Shown here: positions 8,475 through 18,319 of the stretch, one piece after another
How positions within the stretch are numbered: the first letter of the stretch is position 1
Layout of the letters: the number at the start of each line of letters is the position of its first letter
NCBI GenBank assembly: GCA_913062555.1
Contig: CAJXVU010000028.1
Span: forward strand, 1 to 44,638
From: an uncultured Bacteroidota bacterium
GTDB lineage: Bacteria > Bacteroidota > Bacteroidia > Flavobacteriales > Flavobacteriaceae
Direction: 5' to 3'
Length of the DNA stretch: 44,638 nucleotides
Notes under the pieces: generated by a model
The model's input: only the letters and a program-made list of their open reading frames with translations
Database searches by the model: none
Told to the model about the DNA's origin: nothing
Position numbers and translations under genes: made by a program

Positions 8475-10271
8475 ATGAAGAACATTAGAAATTTCTGCAT
8501 AATTGCACATATTGACCATGGAAAAAGCACGCTTGCCGATCGCTTATTGGAGTTAACTGGTGCGGTAACGGATCGCGAAAAACAAGACCAATTACTCGAT
8601 AGTATGGATTTGGAACGCGAACGTGGAATTACCATTAAATCGCATGCCGTTCAAATGGAGTATACGTATAAAGGAGAAGAATACGTTTTAAACCTTATTG
8701 ACACTCCCGGTCACGTCGATTTTTCATATGAAGTTTCACGATCTATAGCAGCTTGTGAAGGTGCCTTACTCATTGTTGATGCTGCACAAAGCATCCAAGC
8801 GCAAACCATTTCCAATTTATACTTAGCATTGGAAAACGATTTAGAAATCATTCCAATTTTAAATAAAATAGATTTACCGAGTGCCAATCCAGAAGAGGTA
8901 ACCGATGATATTGTAGATTTATTAGGCTGTGACGCCGAAGAGATTATCCATGCTAGTGGAAAAACAGGATTTGGTGTCGAAAATATATTAGCAGCTGTTA
9001 TTGACCGTATTCCTGCTCCTAAAGGAAATCCTGATGAGTCTTTACAAGCTTTAATTTTTGATTCAGTATACAATCCGTTTAGAGGTGTTGAAACCTATTT
9101 TAGAGTTATTAATGGCTCGATTAAAAAGAACCAGCAAATAAAATTTATCGCCACCGGAAAATCGTATTCTGCTGATGAAGTAGGAACCCTTAAACTTAGT
9201 CAGGTTGTTAAAAAAGAAATAAAGACTGGTGATGTAGGCTACCTAATTACAGGTATTAAGGAAGCTCGTGAAGTTAAAGTAGGAGACACAATTACTGATG
9301 CTAAAAACCCTACTACAAATGCAGTTGAAGGCTTTGAAGATGTAAAACCAATGGTTTTTGCGGGAATTTATCCTGTGGATACTGAAGATTACGAAGAACT
9401 TCGTAACTCAATGGAAAAGTTACAACTTAATGATGCCTCTTTAGTATTTCAACCAGAAAGTTCGGCTGCCTTAGGTTTTGGTTTCCGTTGTGGCTTCTTA
9501 GGCATGCTTCATATGGAAATTATCCAGGAACGATTGGAACGTGAGTTTAACATGACCGTGATTACTACAGTTCCCAATGTGTCTTACCATGCGTTTACAA
9601 GAAAACATCCAGATCAAGCGATTATTGTAAATAACCCTACCGATTTACCAGATCCGTCAGGACTAGACCACGTTGAAGAACCCTATATAAAAGCGACTAT
9701 TATTACAAAAGCTGATTTTGTTGGCAATGTAATGTCACTTTGTATTGAAAAAAGAGGGCAGATAACCAATCAAACGTATTTAACCACAGAGCGCGTGGAG
9801 TTAAATTTTGATATGCCATTAGCTGAAATTGTATTTGACTTTTATGATCGTTTAAAAACAGTTTCTAAAGGCTATGCTTCTTTTGATTATTCGCCAATAG
9901 GTATGCGAACCTCAAAATTAGTGCGTGTAGATATTTTATTAAACGCACAACCTGTTGATGCTTTGTCTGCATTAATTCATGCTGAGAATGCCCATTACAT
10001 TGGTAAAAAAATGTGTGAGAAATTAAAAGAATTGATTCCACGTCAACAATTTGATATTCCTATTCAGGCAGCTATTGGTGCCAAAATTATATCTCGAGAA
10101 ACCGTTAAGGCTTTACGTAAAGATGTTACCGCGAAATGTTATGGTGGTGATATTTCTCGTAAACGTAAACTATTAGAAAAACAGAAAAAAGGTAAAAAAC
10201 GTATGCGCCAAGTTGGAAATGTAGAAATTCCACAACAAGCATTTATGGCGGTATTAAAACTGAACGACTAA
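8475..10271 (+). CDS. lepA: translation elongation factor 4 (back-translocating GTPase)
   Basis: A 598-residue LepA/EF4, a ribosome-bound GTPase related to EF-G that acts on stalled or misassembled ribosomes. The G domain motifs are complete: [10 protein letters not shown] (P loop, about 11-20), RGITI (switch I), [11 protein letters not shown], and NKIDLP. The EF-G-like domains follow, and the C-terminal LepA-specific domain ends with [25 protein letters not shown], a signature of the family. Length is normal and the start [14 protein letters not shown] is the conserved one. It stands alone between the divergent receptor gene and a convergent small membrane protein gene. Confidence 0.98.
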   Translation: MKNIRNFCIIAHIDHGKSTLADRLLELTGAVTDREKQDQLLDSMDLERERGITIKSHAVQMEYTYKGEEYVLNLIDTPGHVDFSYEVSRSIAACEGALLIVDAAQSIQAQTISNLYLALENDLEIIPILNKIDLPSANPEEVTDDIVDLLGCDAEEIIHASGKTGFGVENILAAVIDRIPAPKGNPDESLQALIFDSVYNPFRGVETYFRVINGSIKKNQQIKFIATGKSYSADEVGTLKLSQVVKKEIKTGDVGYLITGIKEAREVKVGDTITDAKNPTTNAVEGFEDVKPMVFAGIYPVDTEDYEELRNSMEKLQLNDASLVFQPESSAALGFGFRCGFLGMLHMEIIQERLEREFNMTVITTVPNVSYHAFTRKHPDQAIIVNNPTDLPDPSGLDHVEEPYIKATIITKADFVGNVMSLCIEKRGQITNQTYLTTERVELNFDMPLAEIVFDFYDRLKTVSKGYASFDYSPIGMRTSKLVRVDILLNAQPVDALSALIHAENAHYIGKKMCEKLKELIPRQQFDIPIQAAIGAKIISRETVKALRKDVTAKCYGGDISRKRKLLEKQKKGKKRMRQVGNVEIPQQAFMAVLKLND

Positions 10272-10274
10272 GGG

Positions 10275-10424
10275 TTATTTCGTTTTCTGATTGAATAGGT
10301 ATCCAATAATTATAAAACCAATACCCGTTAATATTGGCGGCTTCATATTGGCCTTTATACCCATTACTATCATAACAATTGCAATAACAACTAGTAGTAT
10401 TAATGCGATGCTTTTTAGTTTCAT
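10275..10424 (-). CDS. small two-helix membrane protein, 49 aa
   Basis: A short open frame in the lepA-antiporter gap encodes 49 residues beginning MKLKSIALILLVVIAIVMIV. It has two hydrophobic segments (about 5-22 and 31-44), separated by a short turn KANMKPP, and a basic tail NQKTK. The composition is that of a real small membrane protein rather than random AT-rich translation. It stops three bases after lepA on the opposite strand. It lies downstream of the antiporter on the same strand (58 bases from that stop codon to this ATG), so it may be the last gene of that transcript. Function unknown. Confidence 0.6.
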   Translation of the reverse strand: MKLKSIALILLVVIAIVMIVMGIKANMKPPILTGIGFIIIGYLFNQKTK

Positions 10425-10482
10425 AAGACTGTTTTCTTTATATATTGGTTGCTACACATTTAGTTGATTGAGTTTTTGTTTG

Positions 10483-12312
10483 TTAATTACTCTGTATGTG
10501 CTTCCCTAAATATACCAATTTCCAATCTTTTTCTATAGACTCCACCTCTTTATTGTAAGAGGTAATAATATGGAGCCCCCCTTCACCGTCTTTAATAAAC
10601 AATGGAATAATCTCCTTATCATTCTTTGTGATTTCTATTAAAGATAAATAATGAGCTTTATCTTTTAAATCCACCTCTTGAATATTTGGATGCTTCTTGG
10701 TGAGCTCAAGGAGGGTATTATAATCGTCAGTATGTGAAAATAAGCCTTCTCTTGGGTTGTCTGTTGGGTCGTTCATCTCCTCGGGGGTTACTAATCTAAA
10801 CGAACCGTTTTCACCAAAATGCTTAGTAAATTTATCAATGGCATATTTATCAATATTACTATTGCCAGTTAAAGCCATTAAATACCCAACGTCATTAAGT
10901 TCAATGTTATCCAATAAGGTGTCAGAATAAATATCAGAATTTAAGGCCTCCAAGCCTATTTCTTTTGCTTTGGTGATATTTTCCAGATTACTATCTATGA
11001 GTACCACATGCCTTCCGTTAGTTTCTAAATAATGTCCCAAAAGCCTAGAAATTTCAGATGCTCCTATAATAAGAATCCCTTCTGATTTACGCAAAAATAC
11101 GCCAACGATTTTTGCAAACAATCTCGCTGTGGTCGCATTTAATATCACTGTTCCTAAAACGATCATAAAAACCAGGGGTGTAATATATTCAGCCCCTGCA
11201 ACGCCATCTTTCGCCAATTTCAAGCCAAATAGAGACGCGATTCCTGCCGCCACTATACCTCTTGGTCCCACCCAACTAATAAATAGCTTTTCATTTAAAT
11301 TTAAGGATGATTTCCTGGTGCTCAAAAACACGCCTATTGGTCGAATTACAAAAACAACAATCGCAAATAAAACCGCTGTTTTCCAATTATAAATAAGTAA
11401 CATATCTTCCATATTAATATTTGCCGCGAGCAAAATAAATAAAATGGAAATCAATAATACACTCAACGATTCTTTAAAATAAAGTAGCTCTTTTAAATAG
11501 GCAGAGTTAGAGTTCCCCAACACCATTCCCATTACAACTACGGCAAGCAAACCTGATTCGTGGGCAAAAGTATCTGATAATACAAAAACACCTAAAACAG
11601 CTGCTAAAGCAAATACATTTAATAAATAATGTGGAATCCATTTTTTATTAATTGAAAAATTAAGCGCGTGGGCAAAAGTAAATCCAAAGGTTGACCCAAA
11701 CAGAATTATTTTTCCAAACTCTATGAAGGCTGTTTTTGTGAATTCACCACCGCCACCAACACTTATAAATTCAAAAACCAATACGGCTACTAAAGCCCCT
11801 ATGGGGTCTATTAATATGCCTTCCCATTTTAAAACGGCAGACACATCTTTCTTTAAGGGTATATTTCTTAAAATAGGTGTAATCACTGTGGGTCCAGTAA
11901 CGATAATTAAGGCAGAGAATAGCAAAGAAATCTCCCAACTAAAATTAAAGATAAAATGAACCGCTACTGCTGCTCCTAAAAAGGTTACAAGAGAGCCTAA
12001 AGTAATTAGCTTGGTAATTACCGGGCCAACATTTTTAATTTCGTTTAGTTTTAAAGTTAATCCGCCTTCAAAAAGAATTATACTTATGGCTAACGAAACA
12101 AAATAGAATAAACTTTCGTCAGGAAATAACCCCTTTCCGTCTTTATAAATTGGTTGGATCCACTTGGTTCCATCTTCCGATAAAAATTCGGCAGCAATAG
12201 GCCCAACAAGTAATCCAATAAGTATTAAAGGGAGGATTGCTGGAATTTTTAATTTCCATGCAAACCATTGGGCTAATATTCCTAATATAATGATTCCTGC
12301 AAGTTCTAACAT
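10483..12312 (-). CDS. cation:proton antiporter (CPA family) with cytoplasmic TrkA-N domain
   Basis: A 609-residue inner-membrane antiporter, probably exchanging Na+ or K+ for H+. The first 400 residues hold 12-13 membrane helices, with the ILFEGGLTLKLNEI and VTGPTVITPILR segments typical of NhaP-type exchangers and WVGPRGIVAAGIASLFGLKLA near residue 350. From about residue 408 a Rossmann-type RCK/TrkA-N domain begins (GILIIGASEISRLLGHYLE ... VVLIDSN), which in related proteins binds nucleotides and gates transport. The SulP gene is 86 bases upstream on the same strand, suggesting joint expression and linked ion fluxes. Confidence 0.9.
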   Translation of the reverse strand: MLELAGIIILGILAQWFAWKLKIPAILPLILIGLLVGPIAAEFLSEDGTKWIQPIYKDGKGLFPDESLFYFVSLAISIILFEGGLTLKLNEIKNVGPVITKLITLGSLVTFLGAAVAVHFIFNFSWEISLLFSALIIVTGPTVITPILRNIPLKKDVSAVLKWEGILIDPIGALVAVLVFEFISVGGGGEFTKTAFIEFGKIILFGSTFGFTFAHALNFSINKKWIPHYLLNVFALAAVLGVFVLSDTFAHESGLLAVVVMGMVLGNSNSAYLKELLYFKESLSVLLISILFILLAANINMEDMLLIYNWKTAVLFAIVVFVIRPIGVFLSTRKSSLNLNEKLFISWVGPRGIVAAGIASLFGLKLAKDGVAGAEYITPLVFMIVLGTVILNATTARLFAKIVGVFLRKSEGILIIGASEISRLLGHYLETNGRHVVLIDSNLENITKAKEIGLEALNSDIYSDTLLDNIELNDVGYLMALTGNSNIDKYAIDKFTKHFGENGSFRLVTPEEMNDPTDNPREGLFSHTDDYNTLLELTKKHPNIQEVDLKDKAHYLSLIEITKNDKEIIPLFIKDGEGGLHIITSYNKEVESIEKDWKLVYLGKHIQSN

Positions 12313-12398
12313 ATTAACTCTCTTTTTGTAAAAACACTAAAAAATTCCAATGGCATAGTTGTCTTGAAAACCTAAGAACTGCCTTTGGAAATACTTTT

Positions 12399-14618
12399 CT
12401 AAGACATATGGCTTACCAAATTTCGTGAAAAAGCAAGCATGTTTTGTACCTCATCTGTACGTGCAATATGTACGTATTTAAAGATCATTAATGCCTCTCC
12501 ATTACTTTCAATGTGATGAATTTCATTTTGTTCCAAAAAATGAATAAGATCATCTGTAAAAAAATTTCTAATAGCTTCCTCATCTATTCCGCTCAATTGA
12601 AATTTATTAGAAAAACTAGGAAACTTCACGAAATTTATATCCTTTTTTGATCCAGAGAAAACTTTCACTCTACCGAAAATTTTATCAAAAAGGCCTTCTT
12701 TATCAATAATAAATTGTGGTATTGGAGATGGAAGTCGCACAACTTGAACTGTAGTTTGGTAAACTTCCAGGGCTAGCATAGCCCCTTCATCAAATACGAT
12801 ATCCGCTATTTCCCAATGTGTATCATTTTCTATATCCTGACCTTGTAAAGAATTATTTTTCATTTCTATTGGACGTGAATCAAAGAAATTAAAATTCCTT
12901 AGATAAGAGGTGTTCCAGTCAACTTCCCGTTCAAAAGACCAACCGTTTGCAATGGCCATTTTCTGTAATCGAATTTGACGTTGGGTAATTCGCTTTTTTA
13001 CACGACCAGTGATAATTTTCAAAGCTCTATTATGACTCGTAGAAGCCACATGATTGTCTAGACCTATTAGTTTTACATTTCCTCCCTTATTTTCATGTAT
13101 CCGTTTAAAGTCAATTAAATTTTCCATAATTGAAAGATCAACTAAACGTGTTTGAGCCATATCAATACGAACAGTTGACCCTATTGGAATCTCTTCCAGT
13201 AATTTGTCTAGCTTTAAAGCATATAAGAAATTAGAAATTCCCTTTAATTTAACATCGTAGGTGCCGTTTTCCAAATGATACACCTTAGAACCAGATTTAT
13301 ATATCTTTTTAAAGAAGGTCAAAAATCCAACCTTTGCTAATAATATTTGTAATACTAGTGTCACTAGAATACCTCCGATAATACCATAAAGCAAATCGGT
13401 AAATAAAGTAATAACAAGAGTAGAGCACAAGAATAACAACTGTTCTACTCCTTGATCATAGGCTCGTTTGAATACCTTAGGTGATGCCAATTTAAACCCT
13501 GTATGCACTAAGATTGCCGCTAAGGCTGCTAAGGGAACGCTCCTTAAAACAGGTGCCAAAATAAGCACAAAAAGAATTAGAAAAATTCCATGATAAAAGT
13601 TGGACCACCTAGTCTTAGCATTACTATTTACATTTACAGTACTTCTCACAATTACGGTAATTATTGGAAGTCCTCCTAAAGCTCCTGAAACCATTGTACT
13701 AAGCCCAACCCCTACCAAATCTTTGTTTAAATTGGTCGTTCGCTTGTATGGGTCTAACTTATCAACAGCACGGGCACTGGCAAGAGTTTCTACCGAGGCA
13801 ATCATTGTAATAGATAAAACTGTAAGCCAAAATGCCATAGTTCCAATCATTCCAAAATCTGGATGCATAATACTATCCAGAGGGTTTTCTGGAATATCTA
13901 TTAATAATTCTGGACCAACGACGTATGTGTTTCCCAAGAAGGAAAGGCTTTGTTCATTGAAAAAATCAAACCAGAATACTAAAGGCAAAGCCAGTAGTAA
14001 CACCCACATTGGAGCGGGGATTATTTGAATAAATTTATGTTTTATTTTTTTATAAAAAACGAGTGTCAAGATACCAATTAGTGCAACTAAAAAAACAAAG
14101 GGATTGGCTTCTGGTAGTTGGTTCAAAATATCAAAAAGTGTTCCAATCGTGGTATCGGCATTCGATGTAGTTCCCAAGGCATAATGTGCTTGTTTTGCAA
14201 AAATAATGACACCAATAGCAGCCAATATTCCATGTAAAACAGAAGATGGTAATAACTTAGCAAATCGCCCCATTTTAAGAAAACCCATTATGGTTTGAAT
14301 ACCTCCAGAGATGACAATTGCAGCCAATACGTAATTAATATTCCCCTCTAGCGCTACAAGACCACCTAAAATTACTGCTATTAATCCTGCCGCAGGGCCG
14401 TTAATCGCCAAATGACCACCTCGAAAAAAGGTTGTTACCACGCCACCAATAATAGCAGAAAGTACTCCTGCCATAGGAGTTACTTCAGATGCAACAGCAA
14501 TTCCCAATGCCAATGGTAAAGCTACTAATGATACGCTTATAGCTGCCGAAATATCACTTCTCCAGTTTTCTTTCAATCCAGTAAATCCATTACTAGGTAC
14601 TTCGTTGTTTGTCTTCAT
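12399..14618 (-). CDS. SulP family anion transporter with STAS domain and extra C-terminal domain
   Basis: A 739-residue SulP (SLC26-like) transporter for an inorganic anion such as sulfate or bicarbonate. The membrane part spans about residues 20-435, including AISVSLVALPLALGIAVASE near the N-terminus and the GGHLAINGPAAGLIAVILGG stretch that lines the anion site. A STAS domain follows at about 450-545 (IPIGSTVRIDMAQTRLVDLS). Most SulP proteins end soon after STAS; this one continues for nearly 200 residues (about 560-739) with a separate soluble domain ending IESNGEALMIFKYVHIARTD. The NhaP-type antiporter lies directly downstream, which would fit Na+-coupled bicarbonate uptake; that pairing is inference. 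Confidence 0.88.
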   Translation of the reverse strand: MKTNNEVPSNGFTGLKENWRSDISAAISVSLVALPLALGIAVASEVTPMAGVLSAIIGGVVTTFFRGGHLAINGPAAGLIAVILGGLVALEGNINYVLAAIVISGGIQTIMGFLKMGRFAKLLPSSVLHGILAAIGVIIFAKQAHYALGTTSNADTTIGTLFDILNQLPEANPFVFLVALIGILTLVFYKKIKHKFIQIIPAPMWVLLLALPLVFWFDFFNEQSLSFLGNTYVVGPELLIDIPENPLDSIMHPDFGMIGTMAFWLTVLSITMIASVETLASARAVDKLDPYKRTTNLNKDLVGVGLSTMVSGALGGLPIITVIVRSTVNVNSNAKTRWSNFYHGIFLILFVLILAPVLRSVPLAALAAILVHTGFKLASPKVFKRAYDQGVEQLLFLCSTLVITLFTDLLYGIIGGILVTLVLQILLAKVGFLTFFKKIYKSGSKVYHLENGTYDVKLKGISNFLYALKLDKLLEEIPIGSTVRIDMAQTRLVDLSIMENLIDFKRIHENKGGNVKLIGLDNHVASTSHNRALKIITGRVKKRITQRQIRLQKMAIANGWSFEREVDWNTSYLRNFNFFDSRPIEMKNNSLQGQDIENDTHWEIADIVFDEGAMLALEVYQTTVQVVRLPSPIPQFIIDKEGLFDKIFGRVKVFSGSKKDINFVKFPSFSNKFQLSGIDEEAIRNFFTDDLIHFLEQNEIHHIESNGEALMIFKYVHIARTDEVQNMLAFSRNLVSHMS

Positions 14619-14888
14619 AGTTTAAATAAAAGGTCAATGAAGGGCTTAATATACGTTTTTCAAAAAAATGAAATCCCTTAAAAAGATAAAAAAAATTACA
14701 TTTTTATTTCAAACCTTCTTATCAACAGAAAATTAATGAGTTACAAAACATCCCATAATCAATAAAACAATGAATTCAAATATCCTAAATAGTGGCGATA
14801 AACCAAAAACACTCTTCTTTTATTAAACACAAAAAAATCTTAATTATACACAAATTTTACTAGGGTTTTCGTTAATTTACCGCCCATT
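14619..14888. other. AT-rich divergent intergenic region
   Basis: 270 bases between the divergent SulP and MBL hydrolase genes. It must hold the promoters of both. I see only imperfect -7 boxes (TATCTTTT on the minus strand, TAATTTAC before the MBL gene) and no convincing hairpin or small ORF. Confidence 0.4.
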
Positions 14889-15743
14889 ATGAAATTATAT
14901 CCTATAAACGCTGGAAATTTTAAGCTGGACGGAGGTGCTATGTTCGGCGTAGTTCCTAAATCGTTATGGCAAAGAACAAATCCCGCCGATAGCAATAATA
15001 TGATTGATATTGCGGCACGTTGTTTGCTTATAGAGGATGGTGATCGTTTAGTTTTAATCGATACCGGAATGGGAAATAAGCAAAGTGATAAATTTTTTGG
15101 CTACTATTACCTTTGGGGAAATGATAGCATAGATAGCTCGTTAAAGCAGCATGGCTTTCATCGTGATGATATTACAGATGTTTTTATGACGCATCTTCAT
15201 TTTGATCATTGTGGGGGAAGTGTTCAATGGAATGCCAACCAAACGGGATATGAAGTCGCTTTCATAAACGCAAAGTTTTGGAGTAATGAAAATCACTGGA
15301 ACTGGGCTATAAATCCCAATAATAGGGAGAAAGCATCCTTTTTAAAAGAAAATATAATCCCCATTCAGGAAAGTGGTCAACTTCATTTTACTAGTCTTCC
15401 ACAAGGAAACACCTTATTAAATTCAGAACTAGGTTTTGATATTTTCTTTGCTGATGGGCATACTGAGAAGCAAATGATTCCTCTTATTAATTATAAAGGG
15501 AAAACAATTGCTTTTATGGCCGATTTGCTCCCAACGGTTGGACATCTGCCAATTCCATTCGTAATGGGATATGATACCAGACCACTATTAACACTTAGTG
15601 AAAAGGAATTATTTTTAAATACCGCAGCTGATAAAAATTATTATCTGTTTTTAGAACATGATGCCCACAATGAAATAATTACAGTACAGCATACCGAAAA
15701 AGGTGTGCGACTAAATAACACATATGCCCTTAACGAATTTTAA
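14889..15743 (+). CDS. MBL-fold metallo-hydrolase
   Basis: A 284-residue metallo-beta-lactamase-fold enzyme. The metal motif HLHFDH gives His102, His104, Asp106 and His107; further conserved pieces are LIDTGMG (57-63) and FADGHTEKQMIP, where the His would bind metal. There is no signal peptide, so it is cytoplasmic. It resembles the broad AttM/lactonase-like branch, but substrate cannot be told from sequence. Its stop is three bases before the SMP-30-like lipoprotein gene, and the subtilase follows, so the three genes form a compact operon. Confidence 0.87.
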   Translation: MKLYPINAGNFKLDGGAMFGVVPKSLWQRTNPADSNNMIDIAARCLLIEDGDRLVLIDTGMGNKQSDKFFGYYYLWGNDSIDSSLKQHGFHRDDITDVFMTHLHFDHCGGSVQWNANQTGYEVAFINAKFWSNENHWNWAINPNNREKASFLKENIIPIQESGQLHFTSLPQGNTLLNSELGFDIFFADGHTEKQMIPLINYKGKTIAFMADLLPTVGHLPIPFVMGYDTRPLLTLSEKELFLNTAADKNYYLFLEHDAHNEIITVQHTEKGVRLNNTYALNEF

Positions 15744-15746
15744 TAA

Positions 15747-16646
15747 ATGAAGAAATATTATAATAACTTTTTGTTTGCCCTAGCTTCCATTTGCCTTATG
15801 ACTTGTGAAAAATCACCTCAACACAGTACTGATTTTACCAAAGAATTTTCATTTACTAAGGGTATAGAAGGGCCTGCTGTGAATAAAAATGGCGATGTGT
15901 TTGCTGTTAATTTTGAAAAAGAAGGCACTATTGGCGTTGTCGATAAAAAAGGAGAAGGACGGGTCTTTCTTTCGCTTCCAAATGGAAGTATTGGCAATGG
16001 TATCCGATTTGATTTGGAAGGAAATATGTTTATTGCCGACTATGTAAACCACAATGTTTATAAGGTTGAAAAAAATAGCAATACCCCAATTATCTGGGCC
16101 CATAACCCTGATATGAATCAACCTAATGATTTAGCGATAAGTGATACGGGGATAATTTACTTAAGTGACCCTAATTGGGAACTTAGTACTGGAAATATCT
16201 GGATGGTTAACCTCCAGGGTGAGATTAGTCTCTTAGAAAAAAACATGGGTACCACTAACGGCATTGAAGTTAGTCCTGACGGGAAAACTTTATATGTGAA
16301 TGAGTCTGTTCAACGCAAAATTTGGCAATATTCTATATTAGAAGATGGTACGGTTACAAATAAGAAAATATTTAAAACCTTTGAAGATTTTGGACTAGAC
16401 GGAATGCGATGTGATCATAAAGGAAACCTTTATATCGCGCGTTATGATAAAGGTACTATTGCCATTATTTCTCCTGATGGCCAACTTATAAATGAAATAA
16501 CACTTACCGGAAAAAAACCTTCGAATATTACTTTTGGTGGTGAAAACGGTAAAACTTGTTTTGTTACCATGGCCGATCGAGGTAACATTGAAACTTTTAA
16601 TGCCCCATTTATGGGGGGCTATTATAAAAAAATAAACGCAAAATAA
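15747..16646 (+). CDS. SMP-30/gluconolactonase-like beta-propeller lipoprotein
   Basis: A 299-residue exported protein with a lipoprotein signal (SICLMTC, Cys20) and a six-bladed propeller of the SMP-30/gluconolaconase/LRE type. Family features include FTKGIEGPAVNKNGDVFAVNF, NGIRFDLEGNMFIADY, QPNDLAISDTGIIYLSDPNW, TTNGIEVSPDGKTLYVNES and GLDGMRCDHKGNLYIARY, carrying the Glu/Asn/Asp positions that bind calcium in the family. A sugar-lactone hydrolase activity in the periplasm is plausible but unproven. It sits between the MBL hydrolase (3 bases) and the subtilase (10 bases). Confidence 0.87.
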   Translation: MKKYYNNFLFALASICLMTCEKSPQHSTDFTKEFSFTKGIEGPAVNKNGDVFAVNFEKEGTIGVVDKKGEGRVFLSLPNGSIGNGIRFDLEGNMFIADYVNHNVYKVEKNSNTPIIWAHNPDMNQPNDLAISDTGIIYLSDPNWELSTGNIWMVNLQGEISLLEKNMGTTNGIEVSPDGKTLYVNESVQRKIWQYSILEDGTVTNKKIFKTFEDFGLDGMRCDHKGNLYIARYDKGTIAIISPDGQLINEITLTGKKPSNITFGGENGKTCFVTMADRGNIETFNAPFMGGYYKKINAK

Positions 16647-16656
16647 ATATTACGAA

Positions 16657-18273
16657 ATGACGATGAAAATTTTTAGATTATTTAGCATTAGCGCGATAGC
16701 ATTAGCATTCCTTTCGGGATGTGGTGCTTCAGCAATTATATCAACACCAATCGAAAATATTGATAATTCACCTATAAAATATAATGAATTATCAGAAAAC
16801 GAAGCCCATACCTGGGCTCATTTAGATTTAGTAAAAGATACTATCCCAGGAATGAGTGTAAACAAGGCTTATGATGAGATTATAAAAAATAAAAAAGGTA
16901 AAACAGTCATCGTTGCTGTAATCGATTCTGGAATTGATATTGATCATGAAGACCTTAATGATGTAATCTGGACCAATACTGATGAAATTCCAAATAATGG
17001 GAAAGACGATGATAACAATGGATTTGTAGATGATATACACGGTTGGAATTTTCTAGGAGAGACTTATGATGAACAATTAGAGTATGTAAGACTATTAAGT
17101 TCTGGTGATAAAACAAATCCAAGATATCAGGAAGCCAAAAATGAATTTGACAAAGCCCACCAAGAAGCGACATCAAATAAAATGCAGTACGAACAAATTC
17201 TTGAACAACTCGTAGTTTCGGATAAAGCTGTAGCTAAGCATTTAAATAATGAAAATTATACGAAAGAAGATGTAAACGCTATAAAAACTGAAGATCAATC
17301 CTTGCAAAGACATCTCGGCCTTTTAAAATATTTGTTTAGCAATGGACTAGATAGTGTGACAGAAGCCAAGGAAGAATTAAACAATGGTATTGAGCACTTT
17401 ACAGAAAGTCTTAATTTTAATTTGAATAAGGATTTTAAAGGTCGGAAAACTGATGATGACCCAAATACGATGTCCTCTAAAACATATGGCAATAACAACG
17501 TTAAGCCAGTAAAGAAAAGTGAGAGTCACGGGACACATGTTGCAGGAATTATTGCAGCCGAACGCAATAATGGTAAAGGCGTCAATGGTGTTGCTAATAA
17601 TGTAAAGATTATGAGTGTTAGAGCAGTTCCAAATGGTGACGAATATGACAAAGATATTGCGCTTGCTATTCGATACGCTGTAGATAATGGCGCAACGATC
17701 ATCAATACGAGTTTCGGAAAATACTATTCACCTCATAGTGAGTGGGTAAGAGAAGCTATTACTTATGCGGGAGAAAAAGATGTCCTTATTGTGAGTGCTG
17801 CGGGTAATGAAGGTGTTAATTTAGATAAAAAAAATAAATTTCCTAACGATGCTATCGGCACTGGAATAGAAACCTCTAAAACTTTTATCACTGTTGGAGC
17901 AATAGAGCCTAAATACGGATCAAATATGGTGGCTAAATATTCTAACTACGGTAAAACAAATGTAGATGTGTTTGCCCCTGGTTCTAATATTTACTCTACT
18001 TTTCCTGAAAACGAATACGAATCTATTGGAGGCACTTCAATGGCTTCGCCTGCGGTAGCAGGGGTTGCGGCATTAATTAGGTCTTATTACCCTGGGCTTT
18101 CCGCAGCAGAAGTAAAACAAATTTTAATGGCCTCTGGTTTGCCAATAAAAGCCAAAGTTATTGTGGGTGGAGACCCAAAAAATGTACAACCTTTTGAAGA
18201 TCTATCAAAATCTTCTAAAGTTGTGAATACTTATAACGCACTTATTTTAGCCAAACAAATTTCAAAAAAATAA
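16657..18273 (+). CDS. S8 family serine peptidase (subtilase) lipoprotein
   Basis: A 538-residue exported subtilase. Signal peptide with lipobox LSGC (Cys22). The triad is complete: Asp90 in VAVIDSGIDIDHEDL, His291 in SHGTHVAGIIAAE, and Ser461 in GGTSMASPAVAG, with the oxyanion-hole Asn in VSAAGNEGVN. About 200 residues separate Asp90 and His291, against a few tens in classical subtilisins; the insert holds an acidic KDDDNNGFVDD loop that could bind calcium and a charged helical stretch (about 135-275). No type IX sorting domain is present at the C-terminus. An ATG at 16663 is an alternative start. Last gene of the MBL-SMP30-subtilase operon. Confidence 0.93.
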   Translation: MTMKIFRLFSISAIALAFLSGCGASAIISTPIENIDNSPIKYNELSENEAHTWAHLDLVKDTIPGMSVNKAYDEIIKNKKGKTVIVAVIDSGIDIDHEDLNDVIWTNTDEIPNNGKDDDNNGFVDDIHGWNFLGETYDEQLEYVRLLSSGDKTNPRYQEAKNEFDKAHQEATSNKMQYEQILEQLVVSDKAVAKHLNNENYTKEDVNAIKTEDQSLQRHLGLLKYLFSNGLDSVTEAKEELNNGIEHFTESLNFNLNKDFKGRKTDDDPNTMSSKTYGNNNVKPVKKSESHGTHVAGIIAAERNNGKGVNGVANNVKIMSVRAVPNGDEYDKDIALAIRYAVDNGATIINTSFGKYYSPHSEWVREAITYAGEKDVLIVSAAGNEGVNLDKKNKFPNDAIGTGIETSKTFITVGAIEPKYGSNMVAKYSNYGKTNVDVFAPGSNIYSTFPENEYESIGGTSMASPAVAGVAALIRSYYPGLSAAEVKQILMASGLPIKAKVIVGGDPKNVQPFEDLSKSSKVVNTYNALILAKQISKK

Positions 18274-18304
18274 AATAATTCACTATTTTACCACCAAACT
18301 CTCA

Positions 18305-18312
18305 TATATTTG
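18305..18312 (+). promoter_or_regulatory. -7 promoter box of the M1 peptidase gene
   Basis: TATATTTG matches TAnnTTTG and ends seven bases before the ATG at 18320, giving a leader of only a few bases. No good -33 TTG is present. Confidence 0.5.
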
Positions 18313-18319
18313 ATTCATT

